The position numbers were made by a program, and so were the translations under genes. 64,000 nucleotides of DNA, from assembly GCA_963971405.1 (NCBI GenBank), contig OZ020491.1:16982855-17046854 (forward strand). Reading direction: 5' to 3'. Position 1 is the first letter of the stretch, and each line of letters begins with the position of its first letter. Source of the DNA: Psococerastis gibbosa (Eukaryota; Arthropoda; Insecta; Psocodea; Psocidae). This document shows positions 24,023 to 37,200 of the stretch, in pieces. The notes below the pieces were generated by a model. It worked only from the letters and a program-made list of their open reading frames with translations. It had not been told where the DNA came from and made no database searches.

Positions 24023-25246
24023 TTATGACCAGTCATTGAAAAACGTATCAGACAGGCCCAGGATTCAAAAAAATTATTTTGGCGCGCTCGAATGTTCCAT
24101 CTCTCCTATGTAGAACTCAAGGATTGCCGTCATTGATGCTTGGCCCGTATAGGGTTAATATAATCTTCAGCGACGGAATTTTATTTTGTGATTTATATCC
24201 CGTCACGCAACTCTATAGCCCATTCAGGCTGCCTATATTATTGACGACGAGTATGGAATTTCTCTTACTTGTTATACAGATCGCGAGCGCGCCTATTGCA
24301 TTACCGTACTTGTATCTTATTGCATGTCATAAATTTTTACTAGTCGCGACTTGATATCGATATCAGTGGCGGAATATTATTTGTTAATTGGGAGCCCTTG
24401 GAAGATATGGTGTCCCTAATAACAGAACTACCTGATTTTGACGATTTTACTTCATAATTTCTTGTCAATTACTTTTATTATTTAACAAAAATATATATGT
24501 AGGCTATTTATTTATAATTGTTTACACAAGTTTTAAGAACTTTCCCCTATGGGGGATAATCCCATATAAATCCATCGTGCCAAGCGCCATTCTCCACAGC
24601 TTCTTTCGATTCAGCATTTACTTCAGGTGGGATAAGGCGAAAAAGTTACAATAAAAAATAACGATGGTCGTACAGATCGAGGCACAGTGGTGCAGTTTAT
24701 AGCTAACTCAAACTTGACTACACTTAAACATCCTGTCGCAACTCAGTCAGTGCGGCCATTACCTACAGAGACAACTGAACAAGTTATTTGGATACTTGCG
24801 TTCATTAATTTAAACGTATGTCATTAATAAATATTTAAAAAATCCCAAAAAAGTGGTCAACATTACCAATTGAGCTTAGTGACATCACGATGATATTACG
24901 TTGTTCTTTGGTAGTTAGGTAGGGTTTTTTTTATAAATTTAAATTATGTAATAAGAAGTTACAATAGGCTATAAACAGTAGGAATTTTTGTTGTTGTTGT
25001 TGTTGTTTTTTCGCTTTACATTATGGAATATTTATACACATAAGGGCTACGGCTGTGTGATGTAATAATTTTTTTTTCTATTTCTATTTACTACTATGCC
25101 AGAATTTAGCCTTCCAGGACCGAGCACAGCATACTGGGCTCCTCCCTCTTGAGATCTGCACCTTTTTCTCCATTGAAATAATGAGTAGTAGGTACCTACA
25201 GGTATACTGTACATACATAATACACATTGTAGTTACAATGATATTC

Positions 25247-25641
25247 TTAAGAGTGTAGGTGCGTCCCGTAGGAAATTGCAGGCAGCCCAAAATTTAATAC
25301 ATCTTATTTTTGTTAGTTAATTAACTAAGCAAGGTATTAAAATATTGGTTCATTCAAGTTGTAGACTATGCATCATGTAATAATAATAATAATAATATTG
25401 TAATTTGGTATAGTAGTTTTTTCATGGTATCTATTTCAGGTGAAATTTTAGCCCTCAATAACTTTTATGAAAAATCTACGGTACCAAAATTTAAAAATAC
25501 CATATTATATGATGAAGTAGTCTTCTACAACTTAAATGAGCCAAATCTTTAATGTCTTGCTTCGTTAATTAATTAAAAAATAAGGAGTCACTAAAAACAA
25601 CGGATTTTGTGGTACCTATTTCCTACGGGACGTACTCTTAA
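25247..25641. mobile_element. TTAA-flanked foldback element, family 2
   Basis: Bounded by CTTAAGAGTGTAGG and ACGTACTCTTAA. The arms share TTTCCTACGGGAC and its complement. An (AAT)n run (25380-25398) lies in one arm. Confidence 0.78.
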
Positions 25642-26126
25642 ATAGCCTGAAATGTTCAATTATTATAAAGCAGTATTGTTAGTGGCTGCAGAGGGAATTC
25701 AAGAGCAGTAGCCTTGTTTAATAGCATACTAAGTAATACATGGGCTCCTTGCTCCTCAACTTCTGCTGCTCTCCAGTCTAATTTGTTTATATAGAATAAT
25801 AATTACCAGTAACAATTAGTTACATTTCTAATAGGAAAGCCTGCTCTTGGGCAATGTGTGTCCTTAGGCCTGATGACTATGGAAGATTTCCTTCCTCAGG
25901 TAGGGGGGGGGGGGCTTCGAATCCCACTTTCATAATGGGTGACTAAATTATTACCTACCATAGGCCTACTACGGGGACGGTAGAAAGGGTACTTATCCAC
26001 GAGCGAAAGGAAGAAAGTACACGAGGTACAACAATGGTGATAAAGAGGTGGTACCTTAGGTACCGACAGGCTCTCGGGCCCAGCATGGTTTAACAAAGAT
26101 CACTTGGTTGTAGGGCCCTGTGAACG

Positions 26127-29100
26127 ATGGAGCTGTCTGCAGCCATGAGGCACGCCGTCGTCATTACCGTTTTGGTGAGTAGCAAAAATTTTTATTTCCC
26201 TTTACCACGACGAAGGAGGTTGATGGCCTTCTAGTGACACGGTTAATTATTTCCGCCTAATAAGGCAGTTCTTGTAAGTTTGTTGGTATGGTGTTCAAAG
26301 GCGTAACCAGGATTCGGCTTAAACGGGGGGCCGAAAGCCTAATGGAGTTGTGAGGGAGCTATAAGGAGGCCGTAAGGCTGAATTGGTGAGGCGATGAGAT
26401 TTAGTGCAGTTGGCTGGCACGTAATTGCGCCAAAAAGACGGCAAGCTAAAAGTTTGAGTAAGAGTTTGATTTGGGCGCTTCGTCGTAGCTTATGACACCC
26501 TAGTATTAAAAAATTTCATGTGGAATGAAGTTAGGTGTCGTATAACTTCCTTAAACAACCTGAACCGGAGCTTGGAAGTGTAGCGCCGTTTTGTGACACC
26601 TATAACTTCACTCCAGTGTCTCCAACTGACAATTTCTTAGGGCGGCCATCGTCACTACGTTAAACTAATGATATTTTACCACAAGTTAATTCCAAAAATA
26701 TCTCCAGGAGTGACTTAAATAAAACAGTTCGGATATTACGTATTTGGATAGCCTAATAAACTAAAGCATTGGCGTCCTGCACAAATCTTACAAATTGATT
26801 GTATTTGTTTTCCAACGCCTGCTTTCAGCATTTCTACTTTCAAGCAACCCTAGTCAGCCTGGCGGGGGAATGAGTCTTAACTTGAGGCACCCTAAGGGCA
26901 CTCCTTCACCTCGGGGATAAGGGGAATTGACTGACAGGGTGGACCTCCTGATTATAGAGGATTCTGAACCACTTGGGGAACATAGTAAAGTCACACAATT
27001 AATTCGGAGGTGACCAGGACTGGACACGCACTAAGACTGACTGGTAGTCTGAGAGCGTTATCAAGTCCCACCATGTTCCCCTGCCAACGCTGTGCACACT
27101 ATCAAGTTTGCTGCAGTTTCGAACAGGCTCTGTTTTGGCGTATTCAACTTAGTATGGCCGTTGGCTAAAAAAAACACTAAAAATACTTTAATATGTTTTT
27201 ATGCAGGCAGTTGTCTGATAAGAACATAAGACGACCATTGAACAAAGAACAAAGAACAAAGAACAGCAGTTAATCTCTGTTCTCAAACAATTTGTGATTT
27301 TAATTTTTAACTCGCTTTAAGATCAATTTACATTCATTGGGTTTATTTAGGATAATTTACACTTATTCCCGGGTCAGTTATTTCTTTACGTTGGTGATAT
27401 TCTGCTGCGGGCCTATAACTATGGCGATTATTATTAATCTTAACCAAGGATTAAAAATGTTTTTTTCTTCTGGCTGTACAGCCCTTGACGGGCTTTGGCC
27501 TGATCGACAACACTCCTCCAGTCATCTCGGTTTTGTACAACGCTTCACCATCTACGGACTCCCAACTCGCGAAGGTCAGTTTTCAACTCATCCTTCCAGC
27601 GATTAAAAATGTAAACAAAGTAAATTTATAATGGAAAGTGCTATTCATAGAAATACATTAACTGGAGCGGCGGGAGCCATAATATGCCTTACCAGGCACA
27701 CGTTAACCATAAGTCAACTATCAGAGATACGTACCAACGCAAAAAATATCGAAGTCTTACACATTGCAGCATAGCAGAACGGATACCTGGACCCGGTCAA
27801 AAACTCTGTACTTAGCTGGTGCAGGCTACACTTATCACTGGTTTTCCCCGCCAAATTGCGTACTTATCTTGTGCAGGCTACACTAGCAGCCATATTGACA
27901 ACGGTCTCCAGCCACGGGATGCCAAGAATAAATTAATGCTAAACATACTATACCCGCTTTAGTCAGTAGCTGGTTCAATTCGGTCGGTTCTGTTTGACAG
28001 AAATGGTTAATCTAATGATAATAATCACCATAGTAGGCCCGCTGGAGTACTTCCAAAAATTTATTAAATCGTAGGAGGCTATAGGCAGGCAAGATGAGAC
28101 AGCACAATTCTTAACCCGCCCGAGATCCATAAGAAAGATTTTCTGGTAATTGTCACTAGGTGAGAGTTTGACCCAATTCATCCAAACAGCCGCCCCCCTG
28201 TGTACATTGATTGGCTACTCACTTAAGAAGCTCAAGAGCCCATGTCCGATTCGAGACTCGATTACTAATGACTTTCGGATCAATGAACTTAAAGACCAGG
28301 TGATAGAAAAGGAGCCCATTATGCATTCACTGACTAATGAAAGGGGATCTATTGGTATTGCTATAGGGCTATTAATTGAACAGATGAATCTCACGTAGAC
28401 GAGACAACCATACAATGGCAGTAGTCTGGTACCTTTCTATGGTGCCATGCCGCGTGTCTACAATATGTAGGACTACAGATGGGAGTAACACTAATGGAAG
28501 CAACTCAATCAAAAACATACTATTATGGGCTCATAGCTCATAGAACGCCGCTTGCTTTTTTTTTAAAAGATTAATCGCATATAAACAATTTAATGGATGA
28601 TTAACCTCTTCAGTCGCCTCACTAAGTAACTTAATAGCACTTGTGTTGAGTTGTGACACGTCTACAATCGCATGGTGTATAGAGATTCACAAAAGTACAA
28701 GCACGTTACCACCATGTCACCGAAGCCGAAGCCAATTAAATCGTTATGAATAAGTGGAAGCGTTTTAGTTTAATTTATGGTAGTAAGAAAAAGTTTGTTA
28801 AGGATAATATATAAAACCCTTATCAGATCTCTTGCAACATACGGCTCGGAAACTTGGTATCTTACTGTCAATGCCGCAAACAAACTGCGAGTATTGAAAA
28901 AAAAGGTAATACGTAGGATCTATGGACCCATATGTGAAGACGGAGAGTGGCGTATAAGAAACAACGCCGAAATAGACGCAATCCTCAACGGAGAAGACAT
29001 AGTCCGGTTCATAAAAGCGCAACGCATAAGGTGGCTCGAAAACGCCGTAAGAATGTCGACCGCATGCCGGACGTCCTCGAAAACGCTGGGAGGATTAGTT

Positions 29101-31180
29101 TGAAACTGACCTTCGCGAGTTGGGAGTCCGTAGATGGTGGAGTGTTGTACAAAACCGAGATGGCTGGACATCGAGGACTGTAGAGCCAGAAATAGAAGAG
29201 TAAGAGGAAGAAGAAATAAGTGTAGTGAATAATACAAATGGGAAGTTCTTACGTAATATCATGACATGCAAAGTAGTGGTACCGACTCTGACTTTAACCC
29301 GAAAAGCTGCTGGTTCGTGCCCCACAGTTGCTACATTTTCTGGCCAAGCTTCGGAAGGCATGTAAAGCAGGCGGCAAGGAGTCGTATGAAGCGGCATAGT
29401 GTGTTTGCATTAGTAAGGACTACAATATACCTATAGGTTATGTGAATTTAAAACACATGGTTGGAGCAGTGCTTTTAGAGAGAAATTTTAGTTGCTGTTT
29501 GGGGGATGAAAACGGAGTAATATCAAAAAAATGACAAAGTAGACAATAATCTGTTTTTTTTTTTTTTTTTAATGAAATGAAAAACGTCTTTATATTGGGC
29601 GAGCTTTAGCCCCGAAAGGCTACTCTACCAGCCAACCTGCATACTGAATTGCATCGAATAATTTGACCGCAAATTGAGTTCCAGCCAGACCGACACAGAC
29701 ATTGCGTAAAAAACACTTTTTGGGGTTCCTGAGACCGTTGAAATCACAAAGCTTTCGTTATGCTAACGTATAAATAGCAAAGCAATAACTCAACCGAGGT
29801 TAAGATCATAATCAAACCAACTTGTATTACATCCACACCGAGTTTCTATAGAATGCTCAACACAAAAGATTTGACTGCTGGTGGCTTATTATACAGAAAC
29901 GCTTCAGATAAATCGACTAAACTGTAACAATAGTTCACCGCTTTCTACGGAACCACAGACATCCGTACTAGTCATCTCCATAAGGTCCAGCATTGGAGTA
30001 AAAGTGTTGCCGATGGCACTAAAAAGTGAATAAGCCTAAACAAAGAGCAAAAGTAAGAGTGTAAACCGCAGGAGATCGACCAGAGAAAATTACATCACTT
30101 GAAACTAATCTCGACGCCAACCGCTGAGGTTTTATATTAAAAATCGCCTTCGCGCTTCAAGTCCGTTATCATGAGTAGAGGAGGAATAACGCAATGATCC
30201 ACAGTAAAATACTTTAATCGTTTAATTAAATTAATTTAATAGTCCGCTATGATTGCCTTGAGTCCATAAGTCTACGAGAAAGTCCATATCCATAGTCCAC
30301 AAATGAATCGTATAGGTTATCCATAAATGGACTCAAGCAGGTCGATGAATGGCATGTAAATGTTGCCAACAGTATGGGAATTCACTATGTGTGCTAAACC
30401 AAACCTAGGATACCGTGGAAAATATGTGCTATTTCGAGTAGATCAAGTTACACTCTGCCGGTGTATCCAATAACCACTATTTCACGATAAAGTTTTTGAT
30501 GTACACCAAATTAATATTGGCGTGAATTGTAGATACGAAGAGGGTTCGTAGAACACAAACCAAGTTATTAGGAATACTAATAAAAAATATTTTAAGGGAG
30601 AGGTTTCAAAATGTTCCGTAAACAAGGTATAGCTCTGTATTTTTGCCCGTTTAGCAATAACATTTAAGGCGAGAAAATTTGAATTTACTGCAAAGGCTTT
30701 TATTTTTTGTGAATTGAAACATATTATCTTCGAGGCTGTGAAAGGAGGGAGCAATTAAACTCGTCAAATTGACTTGCTCATTCTTAGTATATATACTTAG
30801 TATATTAAATATTTTGAAATCTCTGCCTTAATACCGTTTATGACTATATGCACCCCCTATGCAGTATTCCATATGTAAGAGTCCCGTCCTCTACCCTGAA
30901 CCCTGATATTTATACTATCATTTCATCTTTCTGCTTCTTTATCTGTGTCATTATTATCAAACATTCCTTTTTTTGACAGGGATTGCTACATTTTTCGCCT
31001 GCAGAGTCTTCACTTCTCGGGACACCCTGCACATCAGCGAAGGCCTGCTCGGCAGAACATAGCCGCTGCTATGGGGGAATATGTGGATGCCAGCCTTATT
31101 ATGTCAAATACGGAGATAACAGCTGTTTGAAAAGTAAGATATGTAGCAGTTAGGGGGGGGGGCGAGAGCGGGAGGAGAGG

Positions 31181-31211
<31 letters not shown>

Positions 31212-34200
31212 CGAAACAAACTTTGGACAAGCATAGCGATTGTTCCTAGTAGATCTTTGATGCATTATTTTGTCTAAACTATTTATAGTATATTGTACGT
31301 CTATTCCGTTAATTATTATCTTTCACATCGTATTCACTGTATCATTGGTTAAAAATTTACCCCAGACGAAAAGTCAGTCCCGCATGCCGAAACTGGACCA
31401 CAAACTGGCCCCATTTTAGCTTTCGCGTCCCTACCAGCAAAAGGTCCATTGCCTGGGGCATATGCATATCATTTCTACAGTATCTAAAACAATTTCAGGT
31501 ACTCTGCTGGGGGACGACTGCCTACTTTCAGAACAATGCTCCACCAAAGTCGCCAACAGCTCATGTGTGCAGGGACAATGCGAGTGTAACTCTGGTTATC
31601 TCAAATTTCGAAAACATACATGTCTAACACGTAAGTACCAAAGAAATTGGCTTCGGTGGCAAGGTGGTAGCGCGTTTGCAATTGTGCGAGTCTTCATTTT
31701 TAAACTATTTTAATAGAATTCTTCCCTCCTAATACAGATTTCCAGAAAGCAGTCTCACACAATACAATACTTCTCCAGCACACCATTCCTTTTCTTCACT
31801 CAGCAGATTGGGCAAGCCTCATCTAGCAAACAACACACTGGTTTCATACAAGCATCGGCAAACTGCCCTTGGACGGCCACTGGGCAACCCGTTGTCCAGT
31901 GCCCTCCTGATCGCAGTTTGCCACACACCATCAACTCATACGTACACACAATACAAACAACCAACACCGGCAAACTGCAAACCAGATAGCGCGTTTACCC
32001 ACATGGGCCTGGTGCATAACGAAAAAAAAAAAATAAATAAATAAATAAAACGAACCAAAAAAAGTACACTGAGTCAGCAACATTGTCATCGTATATATTA
32101 ATAATAATAATAACACCAATTGGCCGCCGGCCGCCATACCAAGTTGAATCCAGTGGACCAGAGCAGGTTCAAAGCTGCAGATAACTTGGTCGTGTGCACA
32201 GTGCCGGTAGGGAAACATGGTAGGACTTGTCCTGGTCACCTCCGAACTAATCGTGTGACTTCACTGTGTTTCCCAAGTGGTTCGGAATCCACTATAATCA
32301 GGAGGTCCACTGTCCTATGGGCTGGCATAGGACAGTCAAGTCGGGGTCGCTCTATGGGCCCAAATATGAGGCATAAGTCGTTATTAACCCGACGAACACT
32401 ACTACTACTACTACTACACCAATTGGCCAGTTTTTTTACTGCTTCCTCGGGACTATCGTACCAATCGTTTTTGTACAAATCAAATTCAATCATTGTGGCC
32501 AATCTGTGTTGGAAAGAGGTAGGTACATAATATCATGTATTACAATTCTCAGTACAATTTCTTCTGCTTACGATTCACCTTACATTATACCTAGTATATT
32601 CGATTTTTACACTTAACACTTCTCCCCCTCAGATTGTCTCTGTGAATGTTTAATTGTTCATGGAATTCTTCTCAACTTCCTGGACCGTGCATTAATGGAT
32701 TATATACAACCTGTAGAACAGTGAATCTGGATTAGCAAAGAATCGCAACAGATATTTTTGTGCCCCCACAGCGTTCACAAAATTATTTGCAAGGCTTAAA
32801 AGATATAGCCTTCGTCCGAAATGGATAGATGCACTACTAAAATATTTTTAAAAACAGCCTCCTTTAGTAAAGACCCTGTTAGAAAAAGGAACTTTTAGTT
32901 AGGTCCTAGGCCCTTTAAATCTTTTACTTTACAAGTATGCAAAACTAAAAGCTAATCGGTCAAAGTCAAAACCCAAATAATTAATCCCCTTCAAATCCGT
33001 AACGGAAAGGAAGTAGGTACGAAATTTAAATTAGTAAAAAATACAAACAGTAATTAGGGGTAATAGCAGGGTACAATATAGAAATTGCCAAGTACACACG
33101 GAAATGAGGGGGCGGAAGGTTTCAAGACGTCAGAATGAAAGGGGTAGGTTTTTGTTATGGCCCCAAAGCACGACAGGTCTATTTTCAACTTTTAAATCTT
33201 GACACACTTCCTAGTTACTGTATATAGTCACCTACTTTAGCAAAAATCAGAAAATCGATTTGAACGATGTGAACGATGAACCGTCAGCATAGCATTTAAG
33301 ATTTTTGCATTGTATTGGACTTTTAGGTCAGTTTGCAGATAAATGATTATTTATTTATTTATAGCGATAAAACCAAAAAAACAAGGTATAAAAAATACCT
33401 TATATACACTATATGTGATTTGGATCATAATATATGTGCCGTATGCACACAATACACGCGCCAACCAAGGACACACAACCCCCGTTCATAAGGGGCAACT
33501 CAGGTATCTGCACATCGGACTCCACAACTCGCGACCCCTCTAGAACAGTCCTCTGTACTTAGCTTATGGACATGGAAGTCTCCATCCTGTTCTAGCGAAG
33601 AAATGATATTTCCTGCAATATCCAGTTGCTTCCAGATTTTTCTACGGGCTTTTATAAACGCTGAGAGAGGGTCTGCAGTCAGTCAGTGCAATTCGGTCAA
33701 TCTTAACGTTAGTTTCTCGTAGTAATCTATTTTATATATTTTATCGGTTTTGTTGTGTTGGATAAATACATTCTCGTCTCGATATTATTATTTCGCGTGT
33801 TGTTTATCGTCCTGTGCTTCAGAACATTATTATTGTAGTGCAACCCATATATTTAGCCCGGTCCCACCATCGCTTGAAAAGTATCGGTAAGGAATACTGG
33901 ACGCTACTGCCCACTACCAACGAATGGGACCATTCCATAACGAGACTCTTCAATGGAATCAACCCCACAAGTGGTATAGTAGTCGTAGGGCTTCATTGGT
34001 AAATTTTCGTCCAAAATATGAAAACTCAAGCCATGTGAAAACAAAGTGTGGTAATATCATCACTTATTTACCTACAGTAGAAACATAAGATGACAGTGGC
34101 ACACTTTGCTTACATATAGCTATTGTGTTTCCTGTTTTGGTCGGAACTCGGAAGATCAACATAAAAGTACTACCATTTTTGAATACGGGTTGCTCTTCGG

Positions 34201-37200
34201 TAACTTAAGTAAATACAGCAATGTATATAGAAAGCCATTTATTTTTCAGAATATTTCGCAGGATTTGTGCGATTTACCAAACCTGTTCGGAATTCGAATC
34301 TCAAAAGCGAGATGGGAGACACAACCTTTCGTGGCTCTAAGTCCAAGTCTATTACGTGAGGCAATTTGTGTTGGCCTTAACTATTTTACTTTAGATACAA
34401 ACAGAAAATATTGTAGTTGTGCCCGTCTTTTGGACAATTTTTTTTTTTTTATTTATAAAAAGATTAAACGCATACAAACAATTTAATGAATGTATCCGAT
34501 TGACCTCTTCAGTCGCCTCTGTAGGTTATTACCCGTGTTGAGTTATGACACGTCTAAAATCGCATGGCGTGTAAAGACTCGAACAAGTGCCAGCACGTTA
34601 CCACCTGGCCATCGAATTAGAGTTAGGGTCTCTCTCCTTAACACGTTATTGACCCATATACTTGATAACTTCATGTCCTTACTGCTTGGTGGGATTTCTC
34701 AATTTCCAAGAGACTTGATATTATCAGCAAAAAAAAACTTCCACGCATGCAATGCCTTAAAAGCTCAGTTCAATCCTTTCCTGACTGATCATCATTAAAG
34801 AAACTAATAGTAGTTTCAAGGCTATTTGGAGTAAGCGAAACGCCCCCATTTTACGAGCTCGTCAAACAGTATAGTTAAACGATTATGGCTTGATTTTTAT
34901 GTTCGAAGCTATTAATGTTAATATCTTCAGATTGGTGACAGACAGCTGCTTAGCCTCGTTGGCAGAGGACAGGACTATGAGCTGGAAGGTCAGAGTTTGA
35001 GACCGGCCCAGGTTAATAAATGGGTACTTTGACTTTAACGGGGGGACTTCAACATATCAGGGTTAAAAGAATCTCGCAAGTATCCGCGCCACGTTACATT
35101 ATTTAATATGTACTAATTTCCTTTCTCGTAAAACAACAGGATCAACGATCAGCGATCGTTCACTTCTTGAAGCACAACATTCTGTTCCTGAAGCATAAGA
35201 TTTTACCTCTTTGTTATGAATTCCAATATTATTGTTGTTCTATTTGTTACAGCTGCGAAGCCGGGGGACATTTGCTACAGTAGTGCGCACTGCCAGTTGC
35301 ATGCGCAGAACTCTTACTGCGCATACACAATAGCTAATCTCTTTGGTGTTTGTCACTGCGATGGGGACGAGACGTTACTAGGTAAGTTTTATGAATCCAA
35401 AATATGGTATACCTATTGGAACAAGGCTAAAAGATACAGTATGTGAGTAGACGGTAACTGAAGATTATTTTACAGACGTGAACTGCGATCCCTTGAAGGA
35501 TGATCCAACAGAAGAATTTACAACCACTGAATTATACGAACCAGATGACAGTTATGACTCAGGTTTTACAGATGAAGCAGATGAAACAAATAAACAAGAA
35601 GACGCATTTGTACCACAGAGGCTGTCCACAACAGAGACCTACACCGAATTTATAGCACAAGAAACTACAGAAATTCCTCCACAACAAACCAGCGAAACCG
35701 CCTCAAAGCTAAACGAAGAAACTCTATACAACAACGCTGTTAGGCTAACTGTACAAAATCAACATCAGCAGCTAAGAAAAGAGAGCCCAGTAGAAGCTAA
35801 GTATAGAGAAGAATTCAGATACCCATTAGGAAATCCGAATTTCGTGAAGTTGCATCGACTGGAGGATAAGACTGACTTTAAACCTATACCTTTGAAAAGT
35901 AAGTATTAAATCGTTTATTACTAGTAACTTATTGTTCACAATGTAATTAAGCATCCACATGCATATTAGTGTGTTTCATAAGCAATCCGTAGCCTGATCA
36001 AAATCGTTTCGGTTCGTGAATCTGATCAGTTTCACTCAAGTCCAGAGATCAAAATTATCTCGAGCACAGGACGCCAACCTTAAGTAATCAAGTCTCTCAG
36101 TATATGCATTGGCTTGAAGACACAATACACTAAACTAATATCAAATCTACGTAAAGGATATCTCTGAACAAAATATTGTAATCATGTTGTAAATCATGAG
36201 ATAAATTTTTAGGAGGAGGGGTATTAGTGGGCAAACCAATATCCACTTTAGAAGAATCTGACGCCATTTCGCTTGGGCTCATGTGCAACTCAACAGAGCA
36301 GTGCCGGAAAGCTGATCAGTTTTCCGTCTGCAAGGAAGGAATCTGCGATTGTGCTGTCCAAAATTCCAGTGATAGCTGCAGTAGAAGTAACACAGGATGC
36401 CACCCGGGAACTTTTCAGGTTAGTACGAAATCGGGAACAACAACAGCAGCAGACAACAGGATTACCTAATTCGAAAGCACCCAAAAAGTAAATATATTCA
36501 GTTGAATTCATAAAAAGAAGTATTTGTTTGAGTAAAAGATAGAAGAAGAAAATAGCGGTACATTCACAATTACCTGCACTGTACTGGTTTTCGTTACATT
36601 ATTGTACTGTATAATCTTAGAACATAACCAATTTTTGCTCCTTGAAGCAAAACCTTCTCTTCCTGAAGCATGCGTGTGTTCGAAATTTGTAAAGTCACCG
36701 GTTTTAAATATTGTTTTCCTATTTATACGTCGGTATAAAGAAAGCTTTGCGATGGTCAAAAATTCCGATTTCGAGATTTCAAAGGGAATTACACGTTTTG
36801 AGGTCCCAGAGACAAAAAAGTTGTTTTTACGAAATGTCTGTCTGCGCATCAATTTCTGGACAAACTACTCGATGGAATTTTTCGAAATATTGAGATAAAC
36901 CGCAAGGTATTGTCCTTTTGACAAATACCAATGCCCAAAAGATAAAAATGTAACATATACATAGCAAAATCTTGTTTAGTGTCGGAGGTCTGGAGTCTGT
37001 CTAAGCTGGTTCTTCGTGTGCGACGGCAGAAGAGACTGTGCTGACGGCAGCGATGAGGAATGCGACGGCACGGCGTGCCCGCCCCTCTCTTACCAATGTG
37101 GCAACCATGGCAAATGCTTCTCAAGATCCGTCGTGTGTGATGGTAAGCAAACATCAATTAGTGAAGGAGGAAACCAAATTTTAGAAGGGGATCATGTTTT

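Larger units (their letters stand above)
16700..26126. other. Gene-poor region between EF-Tu and the EB/LDLRa gene
   Basis: I find no convincing gene here, only repeats (listed separately), short ORFs without recognisable motifs, and poly-C/poly-G runs at 19135-19150, 23238-23250 and 25906-25917. The ORF at 24079-24354 (91 aa, hydrophobic) resembles nothing I know. Confidence 0.5.

Noticed and set aside
24079-24354. 91-aa hydrophobic ORF
   Set aside because: No homology recognised, no splice or repeat context; could be chance.
34106-34486. 126-aa ORF on plus
   Set aside because: Its end lies in a SINE, no motif or splice support is seen, and it sits in an intron of the EB/LDLRa gene.
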